Source: Petrolisthes cinctipes
Taxonomy: Eukaryota; Arthropoda; Malacostraca; Decapoda; Porcellanidae
Direction of reading: 5' to 3'
Length of the DNA stretch: 64,000 nucleotides
Assembly (NCBI GenBank): GCA_033782935.1
Contig: JAWQEG010000290.1
Span: forward strand, 1-64,000
In this document: in pieces, positions 63,136-64,000 of the stretch
How the letters are laid out: every line of letters begins with the position of its first letter
Numbering within the stretch: position 1 is the stretch's first letter
Notes under the pieces: generated by a model
The model's database searches: none
What the model saw: only the letters and a program-made list of their open reading frames with translations
Told to the model about the DNA's origin: nothing
Position numbers and translations under genes: made by a program

Positions 63136-63324
63136 TAATGAGATATCACAGGTAAATGTCACAACACAGAGAGTTCGAAAATTCAATCCATCTGACTGAT
63201 ATCCTAGGAGTACTAAAGACTGGTTGACTTGCTGTTATACATAATAGTAGTGTTTTGCATCATAGGTCTGAATCTCTAATGGAGAGAAACTCTTAAGGAC
63301 TCCTGTGGTGTACAGTAGTCAGAA

Positions 63325-63456
63325 AATTGGAGATAAATGAGTCCATTACTACGACGAAACACCACATACTGTATATGGAAGGGGCTTGTTTCGTGGCATA
63401 GTCAGGAGGAATCAGGAGCCTCCAATTTTCATACATGTTCACAAGGTCCTTAACTG
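63325..63456. repeat. Palindromic repeat, sub-type D (D3)
   Basis: ACTACGACGAAACACCACAT, GGAAGGGGCTTGTTTCGTGG, CATAGTCAGGAGGAATCAGG, then TTTTCATACATGTTCACAAG and GTCCTTAAC. Confidence 0.78.
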
Positions 63457-63457
63457 T

Positions 63458-63600
63458 AAATAGGAGCCTAGTGATTCCTCCAAACTATATCACCAAACAG
63501 ATCCTCCATTAGTAACATTAAGGCGATTTCTTTCCTGGGGGAGTTTGGAGGAATCTGTAGTAGCTCATTGACCTACCAAAATTGAAAATATAACATGCTT
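63458..63600. repeat. Palindromic repeat, sub-type B (B11)
   Basis: TAGTGATTCCTCCAAACTAT, ATCACCAAACAGATCCTCCA, TTAGTAACATTAAGGCGATT, GGAGTTTGGAGGAATCTGTA. Confidence 0.8.
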
Positions 63601-64000
63601 CCATTGTGCATCACCTGTGCACGAGTAGGTGACGCTAGACTCTGCTGATGCTGTAAAGGGCAAAGCTCTTCTCTATTGCTGACATGGTTATTTGAGCCAC
63701 ATTTTTACCCTTATTCGGTAAATACACTTGTTCTTGGGATGGAGAGCCTTTTTACTAAATCCTTTACTGTGTCTCTGTTTGTTCTGTACTTACCTATTTT
63801 TTTACTCTGTTTATTTTATTTCTTTTAGTTCTCTTTATTTAAGTAATGATACCAGTTGTATGCAGTGCTGTATGTCATTGGTTTAAGTTTTTATTTAAAT
63901 GAGACAGCTTTGTTTCATGAACTAAAAGTGAAAGTTTTGTTGAACTTTGCTATGATGTTTTCTCTCCAGCTATTTAATGCACTTGCTAGAAAATATTTAT

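Larger units (their letters stand above)
61021..64000. other. Rip11 intron 10 (to the window edge), repeat-rich
   Basis: Possible microexon at 62319-62339. From 62654 to 63600 five palindromic repeats follow one another almost without gap (A10, a B-like copy, B10, D3, B11). The next coding exon, expected to lead to the Rab11-binding coiled coil, is not seen. Confidence 0.65.

Noticed and set aside
1..64000. CRISPR array, operons or prokaryotic mobile islands
   Set aside because: The window is eukaryotic with spliced genes; the regularly spaced repeats are minisatellites and microsatellites without unique spacers.

Overview
The window is a piece of an intron-rich, repeat-laden animal nuclear genome. 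Codon-level similarity to metazoan adaptor proteins, GT-AG introns, long GA/CT and TG/CA microsatellites, LINEs with a GATA tail and a tRNA-derived SINE suggest an arthropod, most likely a decapod crustacean. The species cannot be fixed from sequence alone. Nothing bacterial or viral was seen.

Two protein-coding genes lie on the + strand. (1) About 1.2-16.9 kb: the 3' twelve coding exons of an FE65/APBB-family adaptor (WW domain, then two PTB domains). All splice phases agree, giving 624 residues in the window; the N-terminus lies upstream. An extra open exon at 17.8-18.1 kb would give an alternative C-terminus. (2) 29.8 kb to beyond the right edge: a class I Rab11 family-interacting protein (Rip11-like). 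A tiny first coding exon at 29824 is followed by a C2 domain spread over five exons and 18 kb, basic/acidic linkers and a 1.13-kb Pro/Ser-rich exon at 59.9-61.0 kb. The Rab11-binding C-terminus is not in the window. The stretch 18.2-29.6 kb between the genes holds only repeats that I can support.

The rest is dominated by mobile-element debris. Most striking is a family of about 25 palindromic elements (sub-types A, B and D) with the core ATTCCTCCAAACTATGCC and its inverted copy; three A copies are bounded by TTAA at both ends. Several TA-flanked inverted-repeat families (MITE-like, most with CAG ends, one with pogo/Tigger-like ends) are also present, including a 738-bp fold-back element 74 bp upstream of an FE65 exon. 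A LINE family is present in four places; two copies lie head-to-tail at 53.4-55.7 kb inside a single 12-bp target duplication, followed directly by a tRNA-derived SINE.

Local duplications touch splice sites: the FE65 exon 7 donor lies in a tandem repeat that produced decoy donors, and the acceptor of the alternative terminal exon lies in a six-unit 40-bp repeat. Intron 8 of the Rip11 gene holds a 285-bp tandem duplication with no difference that I can see.
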